Positions 29,786 to 39,030 of a stretch of 64,000 nt of DNA are shown piece after piece. The DNA is from Pseudomonas sp. MYb118 (GTDB lineage Bacteria > Pseudomonadota > Gammaproteobacteria > Pseudomonadales > Pseudomonadaceae). How positions within the stretch are numbered: the first letter of the stretch is position 1; the number at the start of each line of letters is the position of its first letter. Location: contig NZ_JBFRXN010000002.1 of the NCBI RefSeq assembly GCF_040947875.1, positions 1,178,001-1,242,000 on the forward strand, written 5' to 3'. The notes beneath the pieces are model-generated. The model made no database searches. It was not told where the DNA came from and saw nothing but the letters and a program-made list of their open reading frames with translations. The position numbers and the translations under genes were made by a program.

Positions 29786-30550
29786 ATGCCTCTGTCCACC
29801 CTGCTGTCCCAATACATCGTCCGCCGCCCGCAACGCATCGCGCTGCTGCAACACATCGCCGAACAGGGCTCGATCACCCGTGCCGCGAAAAGCGCGGGCC
29901 TGAGCTACAAGGCCGCGTGGGATGCCATCGACGAGCTGAACAACCTGGCGCAAAAACCGCTGGTGGAACGCAGCGTCGGCGGCAAGGGCGGTGGCGGCGC
30001 CAAGCTGTCGAGCGAGGGCGAGCGGATTCTGCGCCTGTACCAGAAGCTGCAAGCGCTGCAGGCCCAGGTGCTCGAAGCCGCCGAAGAGGCCAGCGACCTC
30101 AACCTGCTCGGACGCCTGATGCTGCGCACCAGCGCCCGCAACCAGTTGCACGGCAAGGTCCAGACCATCGAAGCCCAGGGTCGCAACGACCTGATTCGTC
30201 TGGAACTGGCTGAAGGCTTGAGCCTGGATGCACAGATCACCCATGACAGCACCGTGCGCCTGGCACTGGAGCCGGGCAGCGAAGTCTTCGCCCTGATCAA
30301 GGCTGGCTGGCTCGACTTGCTGGCCGTCGAAACGCCGGCAACACCGGGACACAATGATCTGACCGGCGTCATCGAAGAAATCCTCGACGCCGAGGACGGC
30401 CCCAGTGAAGTGCGCATCGGCCTGCCCACAGGCCAGACCCTGTGCGCACTGGCCGAACCGCTGGACCTGCGCGCGCGTGGCCTGGGGGTCGATAAACCGG
30501 TGCGGGTGCAGTTCGCCCCGTCCAACGTGCTGCTCGGTACACAACTCTGA
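29786..30550 (+). CDS. modE: Molybdate-responsive regulator ModE
   Basis: 254-residue regulator: N-terminal winged helix (RIALLQHIAEQGSITRAAK, SYKAAWDAIDELN) and two TOBE/Mop domains (SARNQLHGKVQTIEAQGRND; TGVIEEILDAEDGPSEVRIG) that bind molybdate. The ATG at 29786 (MPLSTLLSQY) gives standard length; sequence upstream is REPIN. No modABC transporter genes lie in this window, so its target is elsewhere. No clear Shine-Dalgarno is visible because the repeat ends at the spot. Confidence 0.93.
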   Translation: MPLSTLLSQYIVRRPQRIALLQHIAEQGSITRAAKSAGLSYKAAWDAIDELNNLAQKPLVERSVGGKGGGGAKLSSEGERILRLYQKLQALQAQVLEAAEEASDLNLLGRLMLRTSARNQLHGKVQTIEAQGRNDLIRLELAEGLSLDAQITHDSTVRLALEPGSEVFALIKAGWLDLLAVETPATPGHNDLTGVIEEILDAEDGPSEVRIGLPTGQTLCALAEPLDLRARGLGVDKPVRVQFAPSNVLLGTQL

Positions 30551-30609
30551 AACACAAGCGTCATTTACGCGCTTTAAGGTGACTGCAAAAAACCGCAGGG
30601 AGCCTGACC

Positions 30610-32511
30610 GTGAGCCTATTAGAAGAGAACCAATCCACCGACCTTGAAAAAATGGTCGGCCTCAGCCGTCGTGGTTTCATCAGCGCCGGCGCCCTCTGCG
30701 GTGCCGCGATGTTCCTCGGCGGTAATCTGCTGAGCCGCAGCGTGATGGCCGCGAGCGTCAGCGCCGGCAACAGCAAGCTGCTGGGTTTTGCCAGCATCCC
30801 CGCGGCCACCAGCGATGCCATTACCCTGCCGCCCGGCTACAAGTCCTCGGTACTGATCAGTTGGGGCCAGCCGTTGCAAAAGGACGGCCCGGCGTTCGAC
30901 CCGAGTGGCAACGGCACCGCCGCCCAGCAGGAAGTCCAGTTTGGCGACAACAACGACGGCATGAGCCTGTTCGAGTTTCCCGGCGAGAAAGACCGGGCGC
31001 TGATGGCGATCAACAACGAATACACCAACTACCGCTACCTCTACCCCCACGGCGGCATGCCGCAGTCAGCCGAAGAAGTGCGCAAGGCGCTGGCCTGCGA
31101 AGGCGTGACGGTGATCGAGGTGCAACGCAAGAAGGGCCATTGGCAGTTCGTCCAGGGCTCGCGCTACAACCGTCGCATCCACGGCAATGCGCCGATCACC
31201 CTCAGCGGCCCCGCCGCCGGTCATGACCTGCTCAAGACCAGCGCCGACCCGCAGGGCAAGAACGTCCTCGGCACCTTCCAGAACTGCGCCAACGGCAAGA
31301 CGCCGTGGGGCACTTACCTGACGTGTGAAGAGAACTTCACCGACTGCTTCGGCAGCAGCAATGCCGAGCACAAGTTCGACGCCGCTCAGAAGCGCTATGG
31401 CGTGGTGGCCGCCAGCAAGGAGATCAACTGGCACCCGCACGACGAACGCTTCGACATGGCGAAAAACCCCAACGAACTCAACCGTCACGGCTGGGTGGTG
31501 GAAATCGACCCGTTCGACCCGAAATCGACGCCGGTCAAGCGCACCGCACTGGGCCGCTTCAAGCACGAAAACGCCGCCCTGGCCGAAACCCATGACGGGC
31601 GCGCCGTGGTGTACATGGGCGACGACGAGCGTGGCGAATTCATCTACAAGTTCGTCAGCCGCGACAAGATCAACCACAAGAACCCCAAGGCCAACCGTGA
31701 CCTGCTGGACCACGGCACCCTGTACGTGGCGATCTTCGACGCCGGCGACGGCAATGCCGACCACCCCAAGGGCAAAGGTCAGTGGGTCGAACTGACCCAC
31801 GGCAAGAACGGCATCGACGCCAGCAGCGGTTTTGCCAGCCAGGCCGAAGTGCTGATCAATGCACGCCTGGCCGCCACCGTGGTGAAGGCCACGCGCATGG
31901 ACCGTCCGGAATGGATCGTCGTCAGCCCCAAGGATGGCCAGGTCTATTGCACCCTGACCAACAACGCCAAACGCGGCGAAGACGGCCAGCCGGTCGGCGG
32001 CCCGAACCCACGGGAGAAAAACGTCTACGGGCAGATCCTGCGCTGGCGCACCGACCGTGACGATCACGCGTCGAACAGCTTCGCCTGGGACCTGTTCGTG
32101 GTCGCCGGCAACCCAGGCGTGCACGCCGGCACGCCCAAGGGCGGCTCGTCGAACGTCACCCCGCAGAACATGTTCAACAGCCCCGACGGCCTGGGTTTCG
32201 ACAAGGCCGGCCGGCTGTGGATCCTCACCGACGGCGATTCGAGCAATACCGGGGACTTCGCCGGCATGGGCAACAACCAGATGCTCTGCGCCGACCCAGT
32301 GACCGGCGAGATCCGCCGCTTCATGGTCGGGCCGATTGGTTGCGAAGTGACCGGCATCAGCTTCTCGCCGGACCAGAAGACCTTGTTCGTCGGTATTCAG
32401 CATCCCGGGGAAAACGGTGGTTCGACCTTCCCCGAGCATTTGCCCAATGGCAAGCCGCGGTCTTCGGTGATGGCGATTACCCGTGAGGATGGCGGGGTCG
32501 TCGGCGCCTGA
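30610..32511 (+). CDS. phoX: PhoX-family phosphatase, Tat-exported
   Basis: 633-residue protein of the PhoX (DUF839) family, calcium/iron-dependent periplasmic phosphomonoesterases active under phosphate limitation. A twin-arginine signal is clear: SRRGFISAGALCGAAMFLGG at residues 19-38, cleaved near MAA. Family blocks: GTYLTCEENFTDCFG, HGWVVEIDPFDP, GRFKHENAAL, YMGDDERGEFIYKF, and NMFNSPDGLGFDKAGRLWI near the C terminus. GTG start at 30610 with GGAG eight bases upstream. No convincing Pho box was found in the 59-base upstream gap. Confidence 0.88.
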   Translation: MSLLEENQSTDLEKMVGLSRRGFISAGALCGAAMFLGGNLLSRSVMAASVSAGNSKLLGFASIPAATSDAITLPPGYKSSVLISWGQPLQKDGPAFDPSGNGTAAQQEVQFGDNNDGMSLFEFPGEKDRALMAINNEYTNYRYLYPHGGMPQSAEEVRKALACEGVTVIEVQRKKGHWQFVQGSRYNRRIHGNAPITLSGPAAGHDLLKTSADPQGKNVLGTFQNCANGKTPWGTYLTCEENFTDCFGSSNAEHKFDAAQKRYGVVAASKEINWHPHDERFDMAKNPNELNRHGWVVEIDPFDPKSTPVKRTALGRFKHENAALAETHDGRAVVYMGDDERGEFIYKFVSRDKINHKNPKANRDLLDHGTLYVAIFDAGDGNADHPKGKGQWVELTHGKNGIDASSGFASQAEVLINARLAATVVKATRMDRPEWIVVSPKDGQVYCTLTNNAKRGEDGQPVGGPNPREKNVYGQILRWRTDRDDHASNSFAWDLFVVAGNPGVHAGTPKGGSSNVTPQNMFNSPDGLGFDKAGRLWILTDGDSSNTGDFAGMGNNQMLCADPVTGEIRRFMVGPIGCEVTGISFSPDQKTLFVGIQHPGENGGSTFPEHLPNGKPRSSVMAITREDGGVVGA

Positions 32512-32520
32512 TAGGGCCTC

Positions 32521-32595
32521 ATCGCGGGCAAGCCCGCTCCCACAGTTGATCTGTGTCGTTCACAAATCCTCTGTAGGAGCGGGCTTGCCCGCGAT
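32521..32595. repeat. REPIN, GGGCAAGCCC subtype
   Basis: Arms 32521-32545 and 32571-32595, inverted, downstream of phoX. The ends differ (CCCACAG versus CTGTAGG). Confidence 0.93.
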
Positions 32596-32682
32596 AGCTT
32601 CACCACAGTCCCAACCCTTACAAGGCCGTCTGCGCTACCATGCCTGGCCGGACGCAGCAGCCTGCTGCGCGCAGGAGTCAGC

Positions 32683-33657
32683 ATGGCCCACCCGTTTGCA
32701 ACCCTCACCCCAGACCTCGTGCTCGATGCCGTCGAAAGCATCGGCTTTCTCAGCGACGCGCGCATCCTGGCGCTCAACAGTTACGAGAACCGCGTCTACC
32801 AAGTCGGCATCGAAGGCGAAGAACCGCTGATCGCCAAGTTCTATCGCCCGCAGCGCTGGAGCAACGAAGCGATCCTGGAAGAACACCAGTTCACCTTCGA
32901 ACTCGCCGAGTGCGAGGTGCCGGTGGTCGCGCCGCTGATGCACAACGGCACCAGCCTGCACGAACACAACGGTTTTCGTTTCACCCTGTTTCCCCGCCGT
33001 GGCGGCCGCGCGCCGGAGCCGGGCAACCTCGATCAACTGTATCGCCTCGGCCAGTTGCTCGGGCGTCTGCACGCCGTCGGCTCGACCCGGCCGTTCGAGC
33101 ACCGCGAAGCGCTGGGCACGAAAAACTTCGGCCATGACTCGCTGGCCATCCTGCTCGAAGGCAACTTCATTCCCAAAAGCCTGCTGCCGGCCTACGAGTC
33201 AGTGGCCCGCGACCTGCTCAAGCGTGTGGAAGAGGTTTACCAGGCTACCCCGCACCAGAACATCCGCATGCACGGCGACTGCCACCCCGGCAACATGATG
33301 TGCCGCGACGAGGTGTTCCACATCGTCGACCTCGACGACTGCCGCATGGGCCCGGCGGTGCAGGACATCTGGATGATGCTCGCCGGCGATCGCCAGGCCT
33401 GCCTGGGCCAGTTGTCGGAGCTGATGGATGGCTACAACGAGTTTCACGACTTCGACCCACGGGAACTGGCACTGATCGAACCGTTGCGCGCGCTGCGCCT
33501 GATGCACTACAGCGCCTGGCTCGCCCGGCGCTGGGATGACCCGGCGTTCCCGCACAGTTTTCCCTGGTTTGGCACGGAGCGGTACTGGGGGGATCAGGTG
33601 CTGGCGCTGCGCGAGCAATTGGCGGCGTTGAATGAAGAGCCATTGAAACTCTTCTGA
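32683..33657 (+). CDS. srkA: Stress-response serine/threonine kinase SrkA (YihE/RdoA)
   Basis: 324-residue aminoglycoside-phosphotransferase-fold kinase. Catalytic loop MHGDCHPGNMM and metal-binding VDLDDCRMGP are both present; NSYENRVYQVGIEGEE forms the nucleotide loop. In E. coli it protects against stress-induced death and acts with the Cpx response. ATG at 32683 follows GCAGGAGTCAGC. Matches the srkA-rarD neighbourhood of other pseudomonads. Confidence 0.93.
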   Translation: MAHPFATLTPDLVLDAVESIGFLSDARILALNSYENRVYQVGIEGEEPLIAKFYRPQRWSNEAILEEHQFTFELAECEVPVVAPLMHNGTSLHEHNGFRFTLFPRRGGRAPEPGNLDQLYRLGQLLGRLHAVGSTRPFEHREALGTKNFGHDSLAILLEGNFIPKSLLPAYESVARDLLKRVEEVYQATPHQNIRMHGDCHPGNMMCRDEVFHIVDLDDCRMGPAVQDIWMMLAGDRQACLGQLSELMDGYNEFHDFDPRELALIEPLRALRLMHYSAWLARRWDDPAFPHSFPWFGTERYWGDQVLALREQLAALNEEPLKLF

Positions 33658-33669
33658 CCACAGCCCCTC

Positions 33670-33760
33670 CTGTAGGAGCGAGCTTGCTCGCGATTGCGGT
33701 TCGTCATTCACCATCAACGTTGGCTGACTCACTGCATCGCGAGCAAGCTCGCTCCTACAG
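33670..33760. repeat. REPIN, GAGCAAGCTC subtype
   Basis: Arms 33670-33694 and 33736-33760, inverted, between srkA and rarD. Confidence 0.93.
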
Positions 33761-33848
33761 GTATTGGCTCCACCGTTGTTTACGGGACATTTGTAGACAA
33801 ATTTCCTTACAATCACTCTTTTGTTAGCTGCCTAAGCAAGGATTCTGC

Positions 33849-34736
33849 ATGCAAGCTGCCAACCCGCGTCGCGGGTATATCCTGGGCCTCACCGCCTACA
33901 TCATCTGGGGCTTGTTCCCGATCTATTTCAAAGCCATCGCCAGCGTGCCCGCGGTCGAGATCATCATTCACCGGGCCATCTGGTCGGCGCTGTTCGGCAG
34001 CCTGTTGCTGCTGGTCTGGAAGCACCCGGGCTGGTGGCGCGAATTGCGTGACAACCCCAAGCGCCTGGCGATCCTTGCCCTGAGCGGCACGCTGATCGCG
34101 GCCAACTGGCTGACGTATGTCTGGTCGGTAAACAACGGGCGCATGCTCGAAGCCAGCCTCGGCTACTACATCAACCCGCTGGTCAATGTGCTGCTGGGCA
34201 TGCTGATCCTCGGCGAACGGCTGCGGCGCATGCAGTGGATCGCCGTCGGGCTGGCGGCTGTGGGTGTGGCGCAGCAGGTGTGGCAGGTCGGAAGCTTGCC
34301 GTGGGTGTCGCTGGTGCTGGCGCTGACGTTCGGCTTCTATGGCCTGATCCGCAAGCAGGCGCCGGTCAAGGCCCTGCCCGGGCTGGTGGTGGAAACCTGG
34401 ATGCTGGTGCCGCTGGCCATGGCCTGGCTGCTGTTCAACCAGACGGCCATGACCGCCCAACCCGAGTTCTGGACCACCACCGAGGCCTGGTGGCTGATCG
34501 CCGCCGGGCCGGTCACTCTGGTGCCGCTGGTGTGCTTCAACGCCGCCGCGCGGGACCTGCCCTACACCACCCTGGGCTTCCTGCAATACCTGGCGCCGAC
34601 GCTGGTGCTGCTGCAAGCCGTGCTGCTGTTTGGTGAGCATCTGTCGTCCACCACCCTGATCGCCTTCATGTTCATCTGGGCCGGGCTGGCGGTTTACAGC
34701 GTCGATGCGTGGATAAGTCTGCGCCGGCGCAGCTGA
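33849..34736 (+). CDS. rarD: EamA-family transporter RarD
   Basis: 295-residue inner-membrane protein with about ten transmembrane helices in two EamA repeats. Start MQAANPRRGYILGLTAYIIWGLFP carries the RarD signature GLFPIYFK. RarD was named from a chloramphenicol-resistance phenotype but its natural substrate is unknown. Convergent with gcvR-like gene. Confidence 0.92.
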   Translation: MQAANPRRGYILGLTAYIIWGLFPIYFKAIASVPAVEIIIHRAIWSALFGSLLLLVWKHPGWWRELRDNPKRLAILALSGTLIAANWLTYVWSVNNGRMLEASLGYYINPLVNVLLGMLILGERLRRMQWIAVGLAAVGVAQQVWQVGSLPWVSLVLALTFGFYGLIRKQAPVKALPGLVVETWMLVPLAMAWLLFNQTAMTAQPEFWTTTEAWWLIAAGPVTLVPLVCFNAAARDLPYTTLGFLQYLAPTLVLLQAVLLFGEHLSSTTLIAFMFIWAGLAVYSVDAWISLRRRS

Positions 34737-34863
34737 TCAAAAAACGCACAAAGCCCTGCAGGCCGCGTTCGCCGTGGCCTGCACGCATCCTTCCCAAGGT
34801 TATCCACAGCGTGATCCCCGCCGTTTGTGCGCAACTCGTTGAAACTGCTGGTTTTTTGATCAG
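34733..34863. other. Intergenic element: inverted repeat enclosing a hairpin and a DnaA box
   Basis: A perfect 13-base inverted repeat CTGATCAAAAAAC (34733-34745) and GTTTTTTGATCAG (34851-34863) brackets an eight-base hairpin TGCAGGCC/GGCCTGCA (34757-34764, 34776-34783) and a DnaA box. It overlaps the rarD stop and lies between convergent genes. Confidence 0.7.
34800..34808 (+). promoter_or_regulatory. DnaA box (perfect TTATCCACA)
   Basis: Exact high-affinity DnaA box within AGGTTATCCACAG, a 13-mer that recurs at 34909-34921. Confidence 0.65.
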
Positions 34864-34911
34864 TTCTTGAAGAAGCCCGGCCGGCGGGGGCTAGCGGGCT
34901 GTCTCTACAGG

Positions 34912-34920
34912 TTATCCACA
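34912..34920 (+). promoter_or_regulatory. DnaA box (perfect TTATCCACA), second copy
   Basis: Second exact copy in the same orientation, 112 bases after the first. A weak inverted copy (7 of 9) lies at 34938-34946. Confidence 0.65.
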
Positions 34921-34951
34921 GGCCGGTGCACGAATAAACTGGATAACCCGT

Positions 34952-35470
34952 TCAGGGCTCGCTGCGCAGCACCAATTCCACCATCAAGTCATCCGCCAGG
35001 GTTTCCAGGCGCGATTGCAGCACATCCAGCGACAGCGTCAGCGGCACGGCCAGGATCGCCTCGGCGTGGAACAGCGGCTCGCTGCTCATCGGCGCTGGGC
35101 GCACTTCGGTGACCAGACGCTCCAGGTTCACCCCCTGCTCGCTCAACAGTCGCGTGATGTCGCGCACGATCCCCGGGCGATCATTGCCCACCAGTTCCAT
35201 GGCAATCGGCTTCCAGGTGCAGGACTGCTCGATCGAGCTTTCGGCAATCAACACGCGAATGCCCTGGGTCGACAAGCCTTGCAAGGCATCGACCAGCGCG
35301 TCGTAGGCCTCTGCCGGCACGCCCACCCGAAGAATCCCGGCGAACTGCCCGGCCATGCGCGACATGCGGCTTTCCAGCCAGTTACCGCCCTGCTCGGCGA
35401 TGCATTGGGCAATGCGCTCGACCTGGCCGGGTTTGTCCGGCGCGAAAACGGTGAGTACGAGGTGGTCCAT
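34952..35470 (-). CDS. ACT-domain regulator, glycine cleavage repressor GcvR-like
   Basis: 172 residues made of two ACT domains (LVLTVFAPDKPGQVERIAQ at the start; MELVGNDRPGIVRDITRLL around residue 90), the architecture of GcvR, which blocks the activator GcvA. No DNA-binding domain, so it must act on a partner protein. The ATG at 35470 (MDHLVLTVF) has AGAGGG upstream. No gcv genes are nearby. Confidence 0.82.
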   Translation of the reverse strand: MDHLVLTVFAPDKPGQVERIAQCIAEQGGNWLESRMSRMAGQFAGILRVGVPAEAYDALVDALQGLSTQGIRVLIAESSIEQSCTWKPIAMELVGNDRPGIVRDITRLLSEQGVNLERLVTEVRPAPMSSEPLFHAEAILAVPLTLSLDVLQSRLETLADDLMVELVLRSEP

Positions 35471-35554
35471 GGCGCAGCCCTCTCTGGTCATGATTTTTGT
35501 AGTTGAGTTGCAAGTATAGGCAAGCGGGGGTTGTGTGTTGTTTGGGCGGACGCC

Positions 35555-35579
35555 ATCGCGGGCAAGCCCGCTCCTACAG
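35555..35579. repeat. Single REP sequence
   Basis: One arm only (ATCGCGGGCAAGCCCGCTCC...), no partner within 300 bases; upstream of the gcvR-like gene. Confidence 0.85.
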
Positions 35580-35721
35580 GGATCGGGGCGGCGCGAACGA
35601 CAAATCGTGTACAACTCACGATATTTAACTGGAACAATCCATGAGTTTTTTGAGAACATCCCGTGCTTCGCCGTGACTGCAATGCGTCACGGGGTCGCAG
35701 AACGACGTAATTAGTCTAATT

Positions 35722-35749
35722 TTCACAAGCGCAATTGATCATGTAGTAT
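35722..35749 (+). promoter_or_regulatory. Possible glcB promoter
   Basis: TTCACA (35722-35727), 16-base spacer, TAGTAT (35744-35749), a fair sigma-70 match just upstream of the structured leader. No experimental support. Confidence 0.35.
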
Positions 35750-35778
35750 GCCGCAGCGCGCACTACATAACGTTGGAT

Positions 35779-35892
35779 CGAGGTCTGCCGCAGGCACGCT
35801 CGCAACCCCCAAAGCCCAGTCAGCAAGGCTTCAAAGCCGTTGATCGGTTCCATCCCGGCCGCCCGAAAGGGCATGTACCGAGGGAAGGGGTT
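35779..35892 (+). ncRNA. Candidate structured leader RNA before malate synthase
   Basis: The ~210-base untranslated region before glcB contains nested helices: CGAG/CTCG with inner TGCC/GGCA (35779-35802), AACCCC (35804-35809) with GGGGTT (35887-35892), AAGCC (35812-35816) with GGCTT (35827-35831), CGGT/ACCG (35845-35848, 35877-35880) and GCCC-GAAA-GGGC (35861-35872) with a GNRA tetraloop. GGCT (35827-35830) could instead pair AGCC (35835-35838), giving two exclusive folds. I do not recognise it as a known riboswitch class. 35471-35720 holds one REP and nothing else seen. Confidence 0.5.
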
Positions 35893-35969
35893 TGTGGTTT
35901 AAATAGCCCCAGGCTTGATTGTCAATTTGAAGAACAAAAGCGAAATAGCTGAGCAGAGTGAGGCAAGCA

Positions 35970-38147
35970 ATGACTGAACACGTTCAAGTCGGTGGCCTGC
36001 AGGTCGCCAAAGTCCTGTTCGACTTCGTGAACAACGAAGCCATTCCCGGAACCGGCCTCACCGCCGAAGCGTTCTGGGCCGGTGCCGACAAGGTCATTCA
36101 TGACCTGGCGCCGAAGAACAAAGCCCTACTCGCCAAACGCGATGATATCCAGGCTCGTATCGACGCCTGGCACCAAGAACGTGCAGGCCAGGCCCATGAC
36201 GCCCAGGCTTACAAGGCGTTCCTGCAAGACATCGGTTATCTGCTGCCAGAAGCGGCCGATTTCCAGGTAACGACGCAAAACGTCGATGAAGAAATCGCCC
36301 GTATGGCCGGCCCGCAACTGGTGGTGCCGGTGATGAATGCCCGTTTTGCGCTCAACGCCTCGAACGCCCGCTGGGGTTCGCTGTACGACGCGCTCTACGG
36401 CACCGACGCCATCAGCGAAGCCGATGGTGCGGAAAAAGGCAAAGGCTACAACAAGGTTCGCGGCGACAAGGTCATTGCCTTCGCCCGCGCCTTCCTCGAC
36501 GAAGCCGCACCTTTGGCCGCCGGCTCCCACGTCGACGCCACCCGCTACAGCATCGCTGACGGCAAGCTGGTCGTCGCCCTCAAGGGCGGCAGCAACAGCG
36601 GCCTGCGCAACGACGCGCAACTGATCGGCTTCCAGGGCGATGCCGCGGCACCGATCGCCATCCTGCTGAAAAACAACGGCCTGCACTTCGAAATCCAGGT
36701 CGATGCCAGCACCCCGGTCGGCCAGACCGACGCTGCCGGCGTCAAAGACATTCTGATGGAAGCCGCGCTGACCACCATCATGGACTGCGAAGACTCCGTT
36801 GCGGCCGTCGATGCCGACGACAAAGTGGTGATCTACCGCAACTGGCTCGGCCTGATGAAGGGCGACCTGGCAGAAGAAGTCGCCAAGGGTGGCAAGACCT
36901 TCACCCGCACCATGAACGCCGACCGCACCTACACTGCCGTCGACGGCAGCGCGCTGAGCCTGCACGGCCGCTCGCTGCTGTTCGTGCGCAACGTCGGTCA
37001 CCTGATGACCATCGACGCGATCCTCGACAGCCAGGGCAACGAAGTGCCGGAAGGCATCCTCGACGGCCTGGTGACGTGCCTGGCGGCGCTGCACAACCTC
37101 AATGGCAACACCACGCGCAAGAACACCCGCACCGGCTCGATCTACATCGTCAAGCCGAAGATGCACGGCCCGGAAGAAGCGGCGTTCACCAACGAGCTGT
37201 TCGGTCGCATCGAAGACGTGCTGGGCCTGGCGCGCAACACCCTGAAAGTCGGGATCATGGACGAGGAGCGCCGTACCACGGTCAACCTCAAGGCTTGCAT
37301 CAAGGCGGCCAGCGAGCGCGTGGTGTTCATCAACACCGGCTTCCTCGACCGCACCGGCGATGAAATCCACACCTCCATGGAAGCCGGCCCGATGGTGCGC
37401 AAGGCCGACATGAAGGCGGAAAAATGGATCGGCGCCTACGAGAACTCCAACGTCGATATCGGCTTGAGCACCGGCCTGCAAGGTCGTGCGCAGATCGGTA
37501 AAGGCATGTGGGCCATGCCGGACCTGATGGCGGCGATGCTCGAACAGAAAATCGCCCACCCGCTGGCCGGAGCCAACACCGCCTGGGTCCCGTCGCCAAC
37601 CGCCGCCGCGTTGCACGCGCTGCACTACCACAAGGTCGATGTATTCGCCCGCCAAGCCGAACTGGCCAAGCGTGCACCGGCCTCGGTGGACGACATCCTG
37701 ACCATCCCGCTGGCAGTGAACCCGCAGTGGAGCGCCGAGCAGATCAAGAACGAACTGGACAACAACGCCCAGGGCATTCTCGGTTACGTGGTGCGCTGGA
37801 TCGACCAGGGCGTCGGCTGCTCGAAAGTGCCGGACATCAACGACATCGGCCTGATGGAAGACCGCGCCACCCTGCGCATTTCCAGCCAGCACATCGCCAA
37901 CTGGCTGCGTCACGGCATCGTCACGCAGGAGCAGGTGATGGAAAGCCTCAAGCGCATGGCGCCAGTGGTTGACCGTCAGAACGCGGGCGATGCGCTGTAT
38001 CGTCCGCTGGCGCCGAATTTCGACAGCAACATCGCCTTCCAGGCGGCGGTCGAACTGGTGATCGAAGGCACCAAACAACCCAACGGCTACACCGAGCGGG
38101 TCCTGCACCGTCGTCGTCGTGAGTTCAAGGCTGCCAATGGCCTGTAA
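35970..38147 (+). CDS. glcB: Malate synthase G
   Basis: Condenses glyoxylate with acetyl-CoA to malate, the anaplerotic step of the glyoxylate cycle and glycolate use. 725 residues, exactly the usual length. Blocks: [46 protein letters not shown] (metal-binding Glu/Asp), [11 protein letters not shown], and [17 protein letters not shown]. The ATG at 35970 ([16 protein letters not shown]) has GAGG seven bases upstream. Monocistronic with its own terminator. The long leader suggests RNA-level control. Confidence 0.96.
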   Translation: MTEHVQVGGLQVAKVLFDFVNNEAIPGTGLTAEAFWAGADKVIHDLAPKNKALLAKRDDIQARIDAWHQERAGQAHDAQAYKAFLQDIGYLLPEAADFQVTTQNVDEEIARMAGPQLVVPVMNARFALNASNARWGSLYDALYGTDAISEADGAEKGKGYNKVRGDKVIAFARAFLDEAAPLAAGSHVDATRYSIADGKLVVALKGGSNSGLRNDAQLIGFQGDAAAPIAILLKNNGLHFEIQVDASTPVGQTDAAGVKDILMEAALTTIMDCEDSVAAVDADDKVVIYRNWLGLMKGDLAEEVAKGGKTFTRTMNADRTYTAVDGSALSLHGRSLLFVRNVGHLMTIDAILDSQGNEVPEGILDGLVTCLAALHNLNGNTTRKNTRTGSIYIVKPKMHGPEEAAFTNELFGRIEDVLGLARNTLKVGIMDEERRTTVNLKACIKAASERVVFINTGFLDRTGDEIHTSMEAGPMVRKADMKAEKWIGAYENSNVDIGLSTGLQGRAQIGKGMWAMPDLMAAMLEQKIAHPLAGANTAWVPSPTAAALHALHYHKVDVFARQAELAKRAPASVDDILTIPLAVNPQWSAEQIKNELDNNAQGILGYVVRWIDQGVGCSKVPDINDIGLMEDRATLRISSQHIANWLRHGIVTQEQVMESLKRMAPVVDRQNAGDALYRPLAPNFDSNIAFQAAVELVIEGTKQPNGYTERVLHRRRREFKAANGL

Positions 38148-38160
38148 CTGAAGCCAATGA

Positions 38161-38192
38161 AAAAAGCCCTGATCTGTCGATCAGGGCTTTTT
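38161..38192 (+). terminator. Terminator of glcB
   Basis: Perfect 14-base arms AAAAAGCCCTGATC and GATCAGGGCTTTTT with loop TGTC, 13 bases after the stop; symmetric, so it may also serve the minus strand. Confidence 0.93.
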
Positions 38193-38211
38193 TGTATGTG
38201 CTGCTTGATTC

Positions 38212-38314
38212 CTGTAGGAGCGAGCTTGCTCGCGATGGACGCAAGACCGCCGCTGGGTATCAGGTAGAACCGTGTAATCGTTAACGACCATCGCGAGCAA
38301 GCTCGCTCCTACAG
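38212..38314. repeat. REPIN, GAGCAAGCTC subtype
   Basis: Arms 38212-38236 and 38290-38314, inverted, between glcB and the receiver gene. Confidence 0.93.
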
Positions 38315-38331
38315 GGACGGGAACGGTTCGG

Positions 38332-38778
38332 TCAGGGCTCCATCCCCAACTCATGCTTGACCAACGCCAGCAGCTTGCCCGTATCAATGGGCTTGAGCAG
38401 GAAGTCCACCACGCTCAAATGCATCGCGGCAATCGCATCCTTCACGTCGGCATCGCCGGAAACGATGATGAACGGCATGGCCGCCCTCACGGATTCGCGC
38501 ACCTGGCGAATCAGGTCCAGGCCATCGACGTGGCCCATGCGCAGATCGGTGATCACCAGGCCGATCGAGGGTTTCTCACTCAACATCTTCAGCGCCGTTT
38601 CGCCACTGGAAGCGGTCATGCAGCGAATGCCATCCAACCCCAATATTTCCGACAACAGCTCGCGAGCGTCTTTATCGTCGTCAACGATCAGCACCCGTTG
38701 CGGCGGCAGATCGGGCTCCAGCATGACGGCACTCAGCGCTGCGCGTTCGGCGTCACTCAAAATATCGTGGTCGGACAT
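38332..38778 (-). CDS. Stand-alone receiver-domain response regulator
   Basis: 148 residues: a 25-residue N-terminal extension and one REC domain with acidic pair at D33-D35, phospho-acceptor D78 (VITDLRMGHVDG), switch Ser107 (IIVSGDAD) and K129 (LLKPID). No output domain, so it must act through a partner. No histidine kinase is adjacent. Single-gene unit. Function unknown. Confidence 0.88.
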   Translation of the reverse strand: MSDHDILSDAERAALSAVMLEPDLPPQRVLIVDDDKDARELLSEILGLDGIRCMTASSGETALKMLSEKPSIGLVITDLRMGHVDGLDLIRQVRESVRAAMPFIIVSGDADVKDAIAAMHLSVVDFLLKPIDTGKLLALVKHELGMEP

Positions 38779-39030
38779 GGCTTTCTCTAGGTAATCAAAT
38801 TCTTCCCTGGCTCAGTGGTGAGACATCCTAAGGAGACCTTCTAATGTGCACTTCGTCGGATTTTTTGCCTATAAGGGAAAGGATAGTTTTTTCCAAAGAT
38901 TGCGTAGGGGATTTCCGAAATTTTGCAGTCCCCGGGCCATCCTAGACTTACGTCCAATGGGCACTTGGCGCTCAGAAGCTGACCATGGCTGAGTCATCCG
39001 ACAACAACAATTTTAAAAAAGACTGCGGTA

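Noticed and set aside
30551..30609. Pho box upstream of phoX
   Set aside because: Only one half-site resembles CTGTCAT (5 of 7); the second half is not convincing.
34733..34921. Chromosomal origin of replication
   Set aside because: No dnaA, dnaN, rnpA or rpmH genes nearby, and only two DnaA boxes.
35779..35892. Glycine, TPP or FMN riboswitch before glcB
   Set aside because: Conserved core sequences of these classes were not found; only the generic structure remains.
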